Shown: positions 27,159-37,400, numbered from the stretch's first letter. The stretch: 64,000 bases of DNA from Bacteroidales bacterium (GCA_017429765.1 JAFROJ010000036.1:1-64000); one strand, 5' to 3'. Program-made: numbers and translations. Notes: a model not told the origin generated them from the letters alone.

Positions 27159-29476
27159 TGAGAAGAATAGTTTTAGCCTTCCTGCTGGCCGTCCTGGCCC
27201 CGTGGGTGTCGGCCCAGAACAAGACAAGCTATGTCGACCCCTTCATCGGGACCGACGGCATGGGACACACCTTCCCGGGAGCCTGCGTGCCTTTCGGCGG
27301 AGTCCAGCTCAGCCCGGACACCGACTCGATCCCGCACAACATTCTAGGGAAATACCAGCCGATGGTCTATGAGACCTGCGCCGGCTACCGTTACACCGAT
27401 CCCACCATCGTCGGGTTCAGCCACACCCATTTCAGCGGCACAGGCCACTCAGACCTGGGGGATATTCTCATAATGCCTACCACCGGTCCCTTGAAGCTTA
27501 ATCCCGGCACGGCGGACAACCCGGACAGCGGATTCCGCAGCAGGTACAGCCACGACAGCGAGAAAGCCCGGCCCGGATGCTACGAGGTTCTCCTCGCCGA
27601 CTACGGGATCAAGGCTCGCCTCACCGCCACGGAGAGGGTCGGGGTGCATGAGTACACCTTCCCCGGCGACGGGAACATCATCCTCGACCTTATTCACGGC
27701 ATCTACGACTACGACGGCAAGACCCTCTGGGCCGAGGTTCAAGTGATTGACGACACCCACGTGGTGGGCTACCGAATCACAAACGGCTGGGCCAGAACCA
27801 ATTACACCTATTTCGCGATTGAGTTCTCACAGCCGGTTCGCGAATATGGCTACACGGACCGCCAGAGGATCGACTACAAGGGCGGCTGGTCCAAGTTCGA
27901 CACAAGCAGGAATTTCGCGGCCATGGCAGGTCGCAAACTTGTCGCCTGGTTCAGATTCGACACCTCGACGGATCCCAAACTCACCGTCAAGGTCGCCCTG
28001 TCCTCAACCGGAACGACCGGGGCGCTCAAGAACCTGAAGGCAGAGGCCGGGGGAAAAACCTTCGACCAGATAGCGGCCGCAGCTGAGAAGTCCTGGGAGA
28101 AAGAGCTCTCGCAGATGGAGGTGGAAGGCACAGACGCTGAGAAAAAGATGTTCTACACCTCCCTCTACCACACGATGATCAACCCTTCGGTCTACATGGA
28201 CGTGGACGGGGCCTACAGGGGATTGGACCACGAGATCCACTATGCCAAGGGCTTCACGAACTACACGGTGTTCTCCCTTTGGGACACCTACAGGGCCGAA
28301 CACCCCTTCCTGGCCTTATTCAAGCCCGACAGGGACCGCGACATGGTGGAATCCATGCTGGCCCATTTCGACCAGAATGTCCTTCACATGCTTCCGGTCT
28401 GGAGCCATATGGCCAACGAGAACTGGTGCATGAGCGGTTACCACGCCGTGCCGGTGCTGGCGGACGCCATCGCCAAGGGCCTGGATGTTGACAAGAAGAG
28501 GGCCCTGGAGGCCATGGTCACGACCTCAAGGCAGGCTTGGTACTGCGGCCTTGGCGACTACATGAGGCTCGGCTACGTGCCTTACGACCACATCTCGACC
28601 GCCGCCAGCAACACTCTTGAATATTCCTACGACGACTGGACGATCTGGAACACAGCGCGCCTTGCCGGAAACGAGGCCGTGGCCAAGGAATACGCCCCCA
28701 GGGCGCTGTATTACCGTAATGTCTTTGACACCGACCTCGGCTTCTGCCGCCCTAAATACACCGACGGCACCTTCAAGAAGGACTTCGACATCATGCAGAC
28801 GGTGGGCGAGGGCTTCATAGAGGGTAACTCGTTGAATTTCACCTTCCACGCCCCTCAGGACGTGTACGGGGTGATGGCCCTGATGGGCGGTGAGAGGAAG
28901 TTCATCGCCGGCCTTGACGAGTTGTTCTACAACGACCTTCCCGAATACGCCTACGCCGACAACGAGGACATCACCAAGGACTGCCTGATCGGGGGATATG
29001 TCCACGGTAACGAGCCCAGCCATCATATTCCCTATCTCTACGCCTGGACCTCCCAGCCTTGGAAGACCCAGTACTGGATGAGGGAGATCATCAACCGGAT
29101 GTACAAGCCTGAGATCCGGGGCCTCGGCGGCAATGACGACTGCGGCCAGATGAGCGCGTGGTACATCTTCGGAGTCCTCGGTTTCTACCCGGTCTGCCCC
29201 GGAAGCGACCAGTACGTCTTCGGAGCCCCCTTCCTCAAGGAGGTCTCGATTAACCTTCCAAACGGGAAGTCATTGACAATCAAGGCTCCCAAGGTGAGCG
29301 ACAAGAACCGTTATGTCAAGAGGGTCATGTTGAACGGCAAGGAGTACACCAAGCTCTACATCACTCACGGCGACCTCCTCGAGGGCGGAACCCTGGAGTT
29401 CGAGATGGCCTCAAAACCCAACAAGTCCCGCGGCTTGAAACCCGCCGACAAGCCGTATTCGATGACCGGAAAATAG
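27158..29476 (+). CDS. GH92 family exo-alpha-mannosidase, copy 1
   Basis: Calcium-dependent GH92 enzyme of 772 residues with signal peptide MRRIVLAFLLAVLAPWVSAQ. Family markers are DPFIGTDGMGHTFPGACVPF, HTHFSGTGHSDLGDILIMPT, SLWDTYRAEHPFLALFKPDR, VHGNEPSHHIPYLYAW and the catalytic-base segment GGNDDCGQMSAWYIFGVLGF. GH92 enzymes usually remove alpha-mannose from glycans, so its place in a pectin locus is unexpected. It is translationally coupled to the SGNH gene. No repeat insertion here, unlike copy 2. Confidence 0.93.
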   Translation: MRRIVLAFLLAVLAPWVSAQNKTSYVDPFIGTDGMGHTFPGACVPFGGVQLSPDTDSIPHNILGKYQPMVYETCAGYRYTDPTIVGFSHTHFSGTGHSDLGDILIMPTTGPLKLNPGTADNPDSGFRSRYSHDSEKARPGCYEVLLADYGIKARLTATERVGVHEYTFPGDGNIILDLIHGIYDYDGKTLWAEVQVIDDTHVVGYRITNGWARTNYTYFAIEFSQPVREYGYTDRQRIDYKGGWSKFDTSRNFAAMAGRKLVAWFRFDTSTDPKLTVKVALSSTGTTGALKNLKAEAGGKTFDQIAAAAEKSWEKELSQMEVEGTDAEKKMFYTSLYHTMINPSVYMDVDGAYRGLDHEIHYAKGFTNYTVFSLWDTYRAEHPFLALFKPDRDRDMVESMLAHFDQNVLHMLPVWSHMANENWCMSGYHAVPVLADAIAKGLDVDKKRALEAMVTTSRQAWYCGLGDYMRLGYVPYDHISTAASNTLEYSYDDWTIWNTARLAGNEAVAKEYAPRALYYRNVFDTDLGFCRPKYTDGTFKKDFDIMQTVGEGFIEGNSLNFTFHAPQDVYGVMALMGGERKFIAGLDELFYNDLPEYAYADNEDITKDCLIGGYVHGNEPSHHIPYLYAWTSQPWKTQYWMREIINRMYKPEIRGLGGNDDCGQMSAWYIFGVLGFYPVCPGSDQYVFGAPFLKEVSINLPNGKSLTIKAPKVSDKNRYVKRVMLNGKEYTKLYITHGDLLEGGTLEFEMASKPNKSRGLKPADKPYSMTGK

Positions 29477-29486
29477 TTTCGGGAAT

Positions 29487-30638
29487 ATGGAAAGACGAGA
29501 TTTCATCCGCAAATCCGGCATCACGGGCCTGGCGGGCCTGGGCGCCGCGTCTTTGGCTCTGCAGTCCTTCTCCCCCGCCGGGGAGAGTCCGGACTCCAGG
29601 CTGAATGTCAAGGACTTCGGGGCGAAAGGGGACGGCAAGACCTCCGACACGAAAGCCATCCAGGAAGCCCTGGACGCCGCCGGTAAGATAAACGGCACAG
29701 TCTGGTTCCCTTCCGGAGTCTATCGCTGCCACGACTTGAAGGTTCCTCCTTATGTCACTTTGCTGGGCGACCCTGTCTGGATCTACCGGTGCGAGAACCG
29801 GGGTGCCGTGCTGGAACTTGACAGCAAGGACGCCGAATGCCTGCTCGACATCACCGGGGCCTATGCCGTCCGGGTCCGGGGCATGGTTTTGAACGGGGAC
29901 CGTTCGGCGAAAAAGGCCATCCACGGGATATATATGAACAACAAGGAGGCCTGGAGCCCCAAAGAGGACACCATAGTCATAGACGACACGAAGGTGATGA
30001 ATTTCTCCGGCCACGGCGTGTTCCTTAAACGTATCTGGTTGTTCATAGTCCGGCACAGCCATTTCATGAGCAACAAGGGCGACGGTTTCAGGATCCTCGG
30101 CTGGGACGGTTTCGTCACAGACAACCAGTTCTCCGGTAACGGGGGCAACGGGTTCGGCTGCGATGACTGCGGAGCGACCGTCATGTTCACGGCCAACCGG
30201 GTGGAATGGAACGGCGGATACGGGTTGTACATCAACAACGGGGACGACTGGAGCGTGACCGGCAACTCTTTCGACCGCAACTTCGGGGCCGGGCTTTATG
30301 TCCACAAGGCGAGCGCTATCGCGGTGACTGGCAATGTGTTCCGCCGCTGCGGGAAGGATTCTGCCCAACTCAGTCCCGGGGAGAGGTCGTGCCAGGTCAA
30401 ACTGGAGGAGTCCGAGGGGATAGCCTTCACCGGGAACTCTTGCCTGGCCGGTCAGGACGATGGCGGCGCCGGGCTGTTCACGCCCCAGGTGGGGTTCATT
30501 CTCAAGAGTCTCTCCCACAGTGTCATCTCCGGGAACGCCCTGTGGAACGGCTACATGGAGGAGATGGTCGTGGACCTGGGCGGTCACGGCCAGGAATTCA
30601 TATTCAAGGACAATGTCGGCCGCGCCAAGAAGGCCTGA
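29487..30638 (+). CDS. Right-handed beta-helix protein (pectate lyase 3-like) with Tat-type signal
   Basis: A 383-residue protein beginning MERRDFIRKSGITGLAGLGA, whose RRDFIRK resembles a twin-arginine signal. VKDFGAKGDGKTSDTKAIQE is the opening of the Pectate_lyase_3/GH28-like helix fold. Repeated turns (VTDNQFSGNGGNGFGCDDCG, VTGNSFDRNFGAGLYVHKAS, ITGNVFRRCG-like) build the parallel helix. No unambiguous catalytic residues are seen, so lyase, hydrolase and epimerase activities remain possible. It starts 10 bp after GH92 and converges on the RAYT-like gene. Confidence 0.78.
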   Translation: MERRDFIRKSGITGLAGLGAASLALQSFSPAGESPDSRLNVKDFGAKGDGKTSDTKAIQEALDAAGKINGTVWFPSGVYRCHDLKVPPYVTLLGDPVWIYRCENRGAVLELDSKDAECLLDITGAYAVRVRGMVLNGDRSAKKAIHGIYMNNKEAWSPKEDTIVIDDTKVMNFSGHGVFLKRIWLFIVRHSHFMSNKGDGFRILGWDGFVTDNQFSGNGGNGFGCDDCGATVMFTANRVEWNGGYGLYINNGDDWSVTGNSFDRNFGAGLYVHKASAIAVTGNVFRRCGKDSAQLSPGERSCQVKLEESEGIAFTGNSCLAGQDDGGAGLFTPQVGFILKSLSHSVISGNALWNGYMEEMVVDLGGHGQEFIFKDNVGRAKKA

Positions 30639-30654
30639 TCAAGAAGGCCTGATC
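30627..30654. repeat. 14-bp perfect tandem duplication between convergent stops
   Basis: AAGAAGGCCTGATC occurs twice in tandem. The first copy contains the stop of the beta-helix gene and the second reaches the stop codon of the RAYT-like gene. It marks the left edge of the low-GC island. Confidence 0.85.
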
Positions 30655-31558
30655 AGTGGACAAAAGTCCTTATTTCCGTCTCCGGAAGACGGACAAGCGT
30701 GGCTAGTTGTCGGAAAGTCAGTTTGAACTGGCTTCGCAACTGTTGAGCAAGCGTTATTCTTTCTCTTGGATCAAGTTTCCGAGGATCCCTTGTGTCGAAC
30801 AATCGTTTGCATAGGTCCCCGCAGGTTTTCCTTGCTTCAATATCCTCCATCATCACGCCTCTTTCATCAGCCATCCTTGCAAGCATTATATCCTCTCTGC
30901 TTTTGGGACTTGAAAAATACACTCGGAAACGGTTGAATGTCACGTATATAGACTCAAAACGCCTTATGTCCACATAATTGGCTGGAAGAATATAGCCGTT
31001 GCAGACAAGCCATTCATCCGGAACTGACAGACTCCTTGTATGAAGCAAGGCTCTTTTGATCCGTACCCCTAATGAACCGATGGGTATTGGCTGATGTATC
31101 TTCCCTTCTTCATCAAATAACCAAACGGGAGTATAATAACCTTTTCTGAAATACAAGGATCCAGTTCCCCAAGGATAATCATAAGGCATTACCGGTTTGC
31201 CATCTTTCGTTGCCTGTATTATTGTGTAGACGGCCACATTACGCAAATAATCAAGGTCTTCCCCTATGGGATATAACTCACAACGCAGAACAAGATCAGC
31301 ACCTCCTTTCCTCGTGGCGGCCGCATAATGGACATATAGTGATTCAAACAGGACTTTGAATCGGGAGCTTTCCTCCTTAGTCCCCCATAGCAGAATATGG
31401 GGATGGCTGTCTTCTATGGAGAAAGAAACAACTGTCGCTTCGGTATTGGCGGCACAGACACCTATAAGGTTGAACGCGGCAAAATAGTCAACTTCGCCAA
31501 TAATGAAGTTTCGGGCATCCGCGCCTTTTGCGCAAACGTGGAAATAATCTTTATTCAT
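30653..31558 (-). CDS. RAYT-like Y1/HUH transposase (REP-associated tyrosine transposase)
   Basis: A 301-residue cytoplasmic protein with the order of motifs seen in Y1/RAYT enzymes. MNKDYFHVCAKGADARNFI matches the YHVxxRGN..F opening. SHPHILLWG (H52, H54) matches the HxH metal site. DYLRNVAVYTIIQATKDGKP aligns with the YLRYIxxNPxxAG tyrosine region, so Y111 is the likely nucleophile, with QA in place of NP. MPYDYPWGTGSLYF matches YPWSSY. The C-terminal RERITLAQQLRSQFKLTFRQ continues into a helix-turn-helix, as in many RAYTs. Low GC compared with neighbours. The start at 31558 is preferred; 31579 would add 7 residues. Family call rests on motifs, not a search. Confidence 0.75.
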   Translation of the reverse strand: MNKDYFHVCAKGADARNFIIGEVDYFAAFNLIGVCAANTEATVVSFSIEDSHPHILLWGTKEESSRFKVLFESLYVHYAAATRKGGADLVLRCELYPIGEDLDYLRNVAVYTIIQATKDGKPVMPYDYPWGTGSLYFRKGYYTPVWLFDEEGKIHQPIPIGSLGVRIKRALLHTRSLSVPDEWLVCNGYILPANYVDIRRFESIYVTFNRFRVYFSSPKSREDIMLARMADERGVMMEDIEARKTCGDLCKRLFDTRDPRKLDPRERITLAQQLRSQFKLTFRQLATLVRLPETEIRTFVH

Positions 31559-31871
31559 CGCGATAATCTCACGCCTCATTCACCCATCATCAACGCGATG
31601 ACTTCGGATGGTTCGCACGGCAATAAAGTTGGTGATTATTCGGGAGCAATGCAAGAAAAACAGCATTAAATATCTTGCGAACGATTCGGCCGTCAAACTG
31701 CCGCACATTAATATGCCTCACAACATGTTGCAGGACTTCCCGCTGTGATCCTAAGCCCGAAATCGGCCTCTGGAGCACAACAAGGCCTCAGCAGATACAG
31801 ATATTAACTATTTCCGTGCGGCTGTTTGGCAGGAATCATTATCTTTGTTCAGAAACAAGTCATAACGAGGT
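31559..31871. other. Low-GC intergenic region between RAYT-like gene and GH92 copy 2
   Basis: About 310 bp. It holds the -7 box of the downstream GH92 gene near its right end. A short reverse frame (31590-31778, 62 codons) has no recognisable features. I see no RNA gene and no clear REP hairpin here. Confidence 0.5.
31840..31847 (+). promoter_or_regulatory. Putative -7 box (TATCTTTG) for GH92 copy 2
   Basis: Exact TAnnTTTG 24 bp before the GH92 ATG. A TTTG is present at 31825, closer than the usual -33 spacing. Confidence 0.5.
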
Positions 31872-34286
31872 ATGAATTACTTATATAAAGCAGTTCTGGT
31901 TCTGTCATTGTCCTTTTCATTCGTATTGTCCTTCGCCGGGAGGCATAACCTCCCAGAAACCGTGGCCGCCCGTGGCCACGTGAACGGGGGGACCGCCGAC
32001 GTGGTCGGTGGTGGGACGAGGGCCGTCAGGCCCGAAGGTTTCTGGGAGGTTATGCCTCCCGGCAAACCAAAGCTCATTGATGATGTTAATGTGTTCGTGG
32101 GGACGGACGGGTTCGGGAACGTGTATCCGGGCGCGCAGCTGCCTTACGGAGGCATCCAGATCAGCCCGGACTGTGACGATCATGACTACGACTGCGCCGC
32201 CGGGTACAAATATTCAAAACCCACAGTCCAAGGCTTCAGCCTCACCCACCTGAGCGGCACCGGCATCCCGGATCTCGGTGATTTCCTGTTCCTTCCGGGC
32301 GTGGGCGAGAAGATGGGACCCTCCGCCCTGGACCACGATAAGGAGAGCGCCCATCCCGGTTATTACGGATTAACCCTGGACAGCGGCGTGAAGGCCGAGA
32401 TGACCGCCGCCTTGAGGTCCGGAATATTCAAATTCACCTATCCGGAAAAAGAAGGCGCGTTCGTGAAGATCGACCTCGACCACACTCTCTACTGGAGTTG
32501 CGAGTGGTCCGATGTCCGCCTGCTTGACGAACACACCGTGATCGGAAGCAAACTGGTCGCCGGCTGGAACCCCAGCCGCCACGTCTATTTCGCGGCCCGT
32601 TTCTCCGAGCCGATCAAGGACTTCACCATCCTCCAGGACGGCCAGCCCGTGATCTACAACACCAAGCGTTTCCGCAGTTCCCTTGAGGCCTGGGGGCGAA
32701 AGCTCCAAGTCATCGTCCGTTTCGGCGGCCCTTCGACAGGCTCAGGGACCGGAATAGCAAGATCAGGGGCCGGTGTTTCAGGTACGGTTGGTGAGCCTGT
32801 CGAACCACCGTTCAAATTACAGGTCAAAGTCGCGGTGTCGGGCGTCGGGACAGACGGGGCCCTGCTGAACCTTAAGGAATTGGACGGCAAGGACTTCGAC
32901 ACAGTGCTGGCGGAGGCAGGGAACACCTGGGAAAAGGCTCTGGGGACATATTCATTGGCCTCTGACGACAAGGTTCTGAGGGAGACATTCTACACCAGCG
33001 TCTACCGCACAATGCTCAACCCCTTCGTCTTCCAGGACGCCGACGGGCGCTTCCGCGGGCATGACGGCACCATAGAGAAGGCCGAGGACTTCACCAACGT
33101 GACCACCTTCTCCTTCTGGGACACCTTCCGGGCGTTCGAGCCGCTGATGAACCTCGTCAACAAGCCCCTGCAGGCCGACATCGCCAACTCGATGCTCGCC
33201 CATTTCGACAAGAGCGCCGAGCGCATGCTTCCCTACTGGTCGTTCTACGGCGGCGAGACCTGGTGCATGATCGGCTACCACTCCTGTTCGATCCTCGCCG
33301 ACATGATTCTCAAGGACGTGCCAGGCTTCGATTACGAGCGGGCCTTCCAGGCCATGAAGACCACCGCCACCAATCCCCACTACGACTGTATTCCTGAATA
33401 CACAACCCTGGGTCACGTCCCCTTCGACCTCGAGAAGGAGAGCGTCTCCAAGACCCTTGAATACGCCTACGACGACTGGTGCATAGCCCAGGTGGCCAGG
33501 AAACTCGGACATCAGGAGGACTATGAGTTCTTCCTTGGCCGGTCGATGAACTACAAGAATCTCGTGGATCCGGAGACAGGGTACATGCGAGGGAAGGACT
33601 CCAAGGGCGCCTGGCGCGACCCCTTCGCCCCCATAGCCTACCAAGGCCCCGGCTCCGTGAACGGCTGGGGCGACATCACGGAAGGATTCACGATGCAGTA
33701 CACATGGAGCGTGTTCCACGACTTTGACGGATATGTACAACTGGCTGGAAGAGAAAGGCTTAAGAATTATCTTGACGAGCTCTTCACCATTGAGCTCCCC
33801 GAGGACATCCCCGGTGCCCATGACATCTGGGGCAGGGTCGGGGGCTATTGGCACGGCAACGAGCCATGCCACCATGTGGCCTATCTTTACGACTATTTCG
33901 GAGAGCCCTGGAACTGCCAGAAGTGGGTCAGATATGTGGCCAAGAACTATTACGGCAACAAACCCGACTCCCTCAGCGGCAACGACGACTGCGGGCAGAT
34001 GAGCGCCTGGTACCTGTTCAACTGCCTGGGATTCTATCCTTTCTGCCCCGGGGCGGACTGGTATTACGTCGGGTCTCCCTGCGTCCCGGGGATGACCATG
34101 ACCCTCTCAAACGGCAAGAGGATCGAGATGACCACCAAGGGCTGGAGCGAGGACGCCGTCTATGTCAAGGCAGCCTGGCTAAACGGCAAGCGCCTTGAGA
34201 AACCTGTCATCAACTATGACGACATCAAGGACGGGGCAACCCTCCATTTCGAGATGTCCCGCAAGCCGGTCAAGGGCGCATTTTAA
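31872..34286 (+). CDS. GH92 family exo-alpha-mannosidase, copy 2, with two in-frame repeat insertions
   Basis: An 804-residue GH92 enzyme: DDVNVFVGTDGFGNVYPGAQ, LSGTGIPDLGDFLFLPG, FWDTFRAFEPLMNL, WHGNEPCHHVAYLYDYFG and SGNDDCGQMSAWYLFNCLGF. The signal peptide (KAVLVLSLSFSFVLSFA) runs directly into 43 residues encoded by the family F palindrome (AGRHNLPETVAARGHVNGGT to GFWEVMPPGKP). Residues about 286-313 (PSTGSGTGIARSGAGVSG to GEPVEPP) are a family B insertion in the N-terminal beta domain, between SSLEAWGRKLQVIVRFG and FKLQVKVAVSGVG. Both keep the frame. Apart from these, it aligns by eye with copy 1. Confidence 0.93.
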   Translation: MNYLYKAVLVLSLSFSFVLSFAGRHNLPETVAARGHVNGGTADVVGGGTRAVRPEGFWEVMPPGKPKLIDDVNVFVGTDGFGNVYPGAQLPYGGIQISPDCDDHDYDCAAGYKYSKPTVQGFSLTHLSGTGIPDLGDFLFLPGVGEKMGPSALDHDKESAHPGYYGLTLDSGVKAEMTAALRSGIFKFTYPEKEGAFVKIDLDHTLYWSCEWSDVRLLDEHTVIGSKLVAGWNPSRHVYFAARFSEPIKDFTILQDGQPVIYNTKRFRSSLEAWGRKLQVIVRFGGPSTGSGTGIARSGAGVSGTVGEPVEPPFKLQVKVAVSGVGTDGALLNLKELDGKDFDTVLAEAGNTWEKALGTYSLASDDKVLRETFYTSVYRTMLNPFVFQDADGRFRGHDGTIEKAEDFTNVTTFSFWDTFRAFEPLMNLVNKPLQADIANSMLAHFDKSAERMLPYWSFYGGETWCMIGYHSCSILADMILKDVPGFDYERAFQAMKTTATNPHYDCIPEYTTLGHVPFDLEKESVSKTLEYAYDDWCIAQVARKLGHQEDYEFFLGRSMNYKNLVDPETGYMRGKDSKGAWRDPFAPIAYQGPGSVNGWGDITEGFTMQYTWSVFHDFDGYVQLAGRERLKNYLDELFTIELPEDIPGAHDIWGRVGGYWHGNEPCHHVAYLYDYFGEPWNCQKWVRYVAKNYYGNKPDSLSGNDDCGQMSAWYLFNCLGFYPFCPGADWYYVGSPCVPGMTMTLSNGKRIEMTTKGWSEDAVYVKAAWLNGKRLEKPVINYDDIKDGATLHFEMSRKPVKGAF
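31935..32063 (+). repeat. Family F element: perfect 27-bp inverted repeat inside a GH92 gene
   Basis: The left arm 31935-31961 (GCCGGGAGGCATAACCTCCC and 7 more) is the exact complement of 32037-32063. Each arm is itself a hairpin (GGGAGG and CCTCCC around 5 bases). The 75-bp core has three further hairpins: GTGGCC/GGCCAC, ACCGCCGAC/GTCGGTGGT and GGGCC/GGCCC. The length (129 bp = 43 codons) keeps frame. Because of symmetry, both strands would encode AGRHNLPE at one end and GFWEVMPPG at the other. It resembles a BIME, two REP hairpins in opposite orientation. Confidence 0.93.
32727..32810 (+). repeat. Family B element in GH92 copy 2
   Basis: TTCGACAGGCTCA (32732-32744) and its exact complement TGAGCCTGTCGAA (32792-32804) flank a 47-bp core. 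Outer sequence is GGCCC... and ...CCACCG. 84 bp long, in frame. Confidence 0.9.
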
Positions 34287-34306
34287 TAAGAGTTGTCCCG
34301 ACCCTG

Positions 34307-34337
34307 TTTGTGTTTTTATAATTGTTTAGTATATTTG
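34307..34337 (+). promoter_or_regulatory. Putative promoter of susCD: TTTG-N19-TATATTTG
   Basis: TTTG at 34307-34310 and TATATTTG at 34330-34337, with a 19-bp spacer as expected for Bacteroidota -33/-7 elements. This leaves an AT-rich leader of about 140 nt before the SusC ATG; I see no clear hairpin in it. Confidence 0.65.
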
Positions 34338-34486
34338 TACGATATTCGGCTTAAAAGAGTCGGTTTTAAGGTTTTAAGTTATGATTTTTTAACAAAAAAG
34401 GAAAAAGATTTCAAAATTTTAGTCTAACAAGCCATTTGGTGAATTATTTTCATGTATCCAATATTTATCTAAAAATCATTCTGTTT

Positions 34487-37400
34487 ATGAGTAAACGTTT
34501 CATTACGGCTATGCTTGCTATCCTGTTCATCGGGGTGCAGGCATTCGCCCAGAGCGCTGTCAACGGAAAGGTGACAGACGCCTCTGGAGAACCTCTCGTC
34601 GGAGTGAATGTCCTCGTCAAGGGCACCACTAACGGCACAATGACGGACCTCGACGGAAACTGGAACCTGAACAACATCAGGCAGGGGGCCGTCCTGGTCT
34701 TCTCAAGCATCGGTTTCGCCTCGCAGGAGGTCACCGTCGGCTCTCAGAGGACTATCAACGTCCAGCTGAAAGACGACTCCGCCTTCCTCGACGAGGTTGT
34801 CGTGGTCGGTTATGGCACGGCCCGCAAGAAGGACGTCTCCGGAGCGATCGCCAGCGTTAACTATGGCAACGACAAGAATGTCGCTTCCCTGCCTAACCCT
34901 AACGCCCTCGCCGCCCTGTCCAGCAAGGTCGCTGGTTTGAGCTACGCTCCTACCACCAGCGCCGCCGGTGACAACACCTCGACTATGACCATCCGCGGTA
35001 AGAACGCCATCCCTACCGGAGGTTCGATGTCCGCTTCCGCGCAGAGCGTCAACCAGCCTCTGCTCGTCATCGACGGTGTCCTCTCCTACGGCTCGATCAA
35101 CTCGATCAACACCGCCGACATCGAGAGCATCGACGTCTTGAAGGACGCCTCAGCCGCCGCCATCTACGGATCCCGCGCCGCTAACGGTGTCATCATCATC
35201 ACCACCAAGAAGGGTACCGCTTCCGCCCCCGTCGTGAACTTCAACGGCAGCGTCAGCATATCCGACTGGACCCGCATGCCCAAGATGGTTTCCGACAAGG
35301 AGACCTTCCTGAAGAACCGCTTCTACAGCAAGAAGGGCGCCGGTGACACTTATTTCAAGGACAAGACTTGGAGCTATTCAAGCCTGGACGCCGCCGCCAA
35401 CGACAACCTCCTCTCCGCTCGTGAGCTCGAGGCCTGGAACGACGGCCAGTGGGTCAACTGGATCGACGAGATCTCCCGCAAGGGTGTCGGCCAGAAGTAC
35501 GACCTGTCCGTGAGCGGACGCAACGACCGCGTCAACTACTACGTCTCCGGCGACTACACCCGCCAGCAGGGTATCCGCAAGGGTGACGACTACGAGAAGG
35601 CCGGCGCCATGGGTAAGATTGACTTCAACATCACCGACTGGCTCACCGTCGGCGCGAAGGCCAACTTCCTCGCCTCCAACAGCTGGGGCCAGAGCGCCAA
35701 CATCCGCTATGCGATGTGGTACACCCCCCTCTCCTATGTCTACGCCCGCCAGGAGGGCTTCGAGAACTGGTACAACAGCGTTCCTGACAACAACACCGCC
35801 AGCCCTTATATCGGTACCGGAAAGGACGACTCCTACGCCTACACCGACCGTCAGAGCAAGAGCATGAACCTCAACGGTGTCGCCTATGCCCAGATCGATG
35901 TCCCGTTCATCCCCGGCCTTAGCTACAAGGTCACCTTCCAGGGACAGCGCAACGCCGGCTACACCGATGTGTTCAACAACGCCGAGATGTCCGTCAACAC
36001 TGAGGATATCACCCAGATGCAGAATCCCGGCCAGTTCTCAGGCAACGTCACAGGTAGCATCGCCTCCTCCAACTACGCCGCCTGGAACATCGACCAGATC
36101 GTCACCTACACCAAGGACATCGCCCTCCATCACTTCGATGTGACCGCCGGTTACACACGTGAGGCCACCAACAGCAACTCGATGGGATCCTACTTCACCG
36201 GTTATCCCACTCCCACCACCCTGGGTGTTTACAACATCGAGGCCGCCAACTCCGTGACTGACACCTACCGCAACCGCGTCCAGACCCAGTCCGTGGGTTA
36301 TCTCGCCCGCGTCAACTACAACTGGGCCAACAAGTACTACCTCACCGGCAACTTCCGTCGTGACGGTTACTCCGCCTTCGCCATCGGCCACAAGTGGGGC
36401 AACTTCTACGGCGCGTCCGCCGCTTGGGTCGTCTCCAACGAGGACTTCATGAAGGGCGGCTTGTTCGACTTCCTGAAGGTCCGTCTCTCTTGGGGTCAGA
36501 ACGGTTCCCGCAACATCTCCGCGGGTGCCACCCAGGCCACTGTCGGCAAGTCCACCGGAAACAGTGGAGCCAACACCATGACCTGGCTGGGTGACGTGAG
36601 CACCCTCGGTATGGCTCTTAACAACCTGCCTAACAGGAACCTGACCTGGGCCACCGTCGAGAAGATGAACCTCGGTATCGACTACTCACTTATCGACAAC
36701 AGTGTAAACGGTAGCATCGACGCCTATGTCGGCCGCACCAAGGACATGCTCGTCGCCCGTTCCGCTCCCTACATCTCCGGTTTCACCGATGTCAATGACA
36801 ACGTCGGTCTCGTGACCAACAAGGGTATCGAGATCACCCTCAACACCGTGAACATCAACGGCAACGGCGCTGACACCTTCCGTTGGGAGAGCAACTTCAT
36901 CTTCGACATGAACCGCAACAAACTCGTCTCCCTCTTCGGTCCCGACTATGAGGGCAACGAGGCTGACGACGTCGCGAACGCCGTCTCTTACGGACGTGAG
37001 GCCAACTACGCCCTCATGGTGGGCAGGCCTATCGGAGCCGCTTACGATGTCAAGCTCCTTGGCATCTTCCAGAACCAGGCTGAGATCGACGCCCATGGTG
37101 TCCAGCCCGACGCCAAGCCCGGCGACCTCAAGTTCGAGGACTACAACGGTGACGGCAAGATCGACCAGAACGACCGCCAGTACATCGGTTCCCCGGATCC
37201 TCTCTTCACCCTGAACTTCGCCAACACCCTGGCTTGGAAGAACTTCAGCCTGTACTTCAACTTCCGTTGGGGCCAGGGCGACAAGACCCACTTCATCTGG
37301 CTCGATCCTTACGCCTTCAATCCTAACATGGGTTCAGGCGCCCAGCTCGCCCGCGTGAAGCCTTGGACTGAGGAGAATCCTTCCCAGACCTTCGCCAGGT

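Noticed and set aside
29361..30587. Minus-strand open frame (408 codons) opposite the beta-helix gene
   Set aside because: Shadow frame; the plus-strand product has a Tat-type signal and helix repeats.
31590..31778. 62-codon reverse frame upstream of the RAYT-like gene
   Set aside because: No recognisable family, no promoter or ribosome site; kept only as intergenic.
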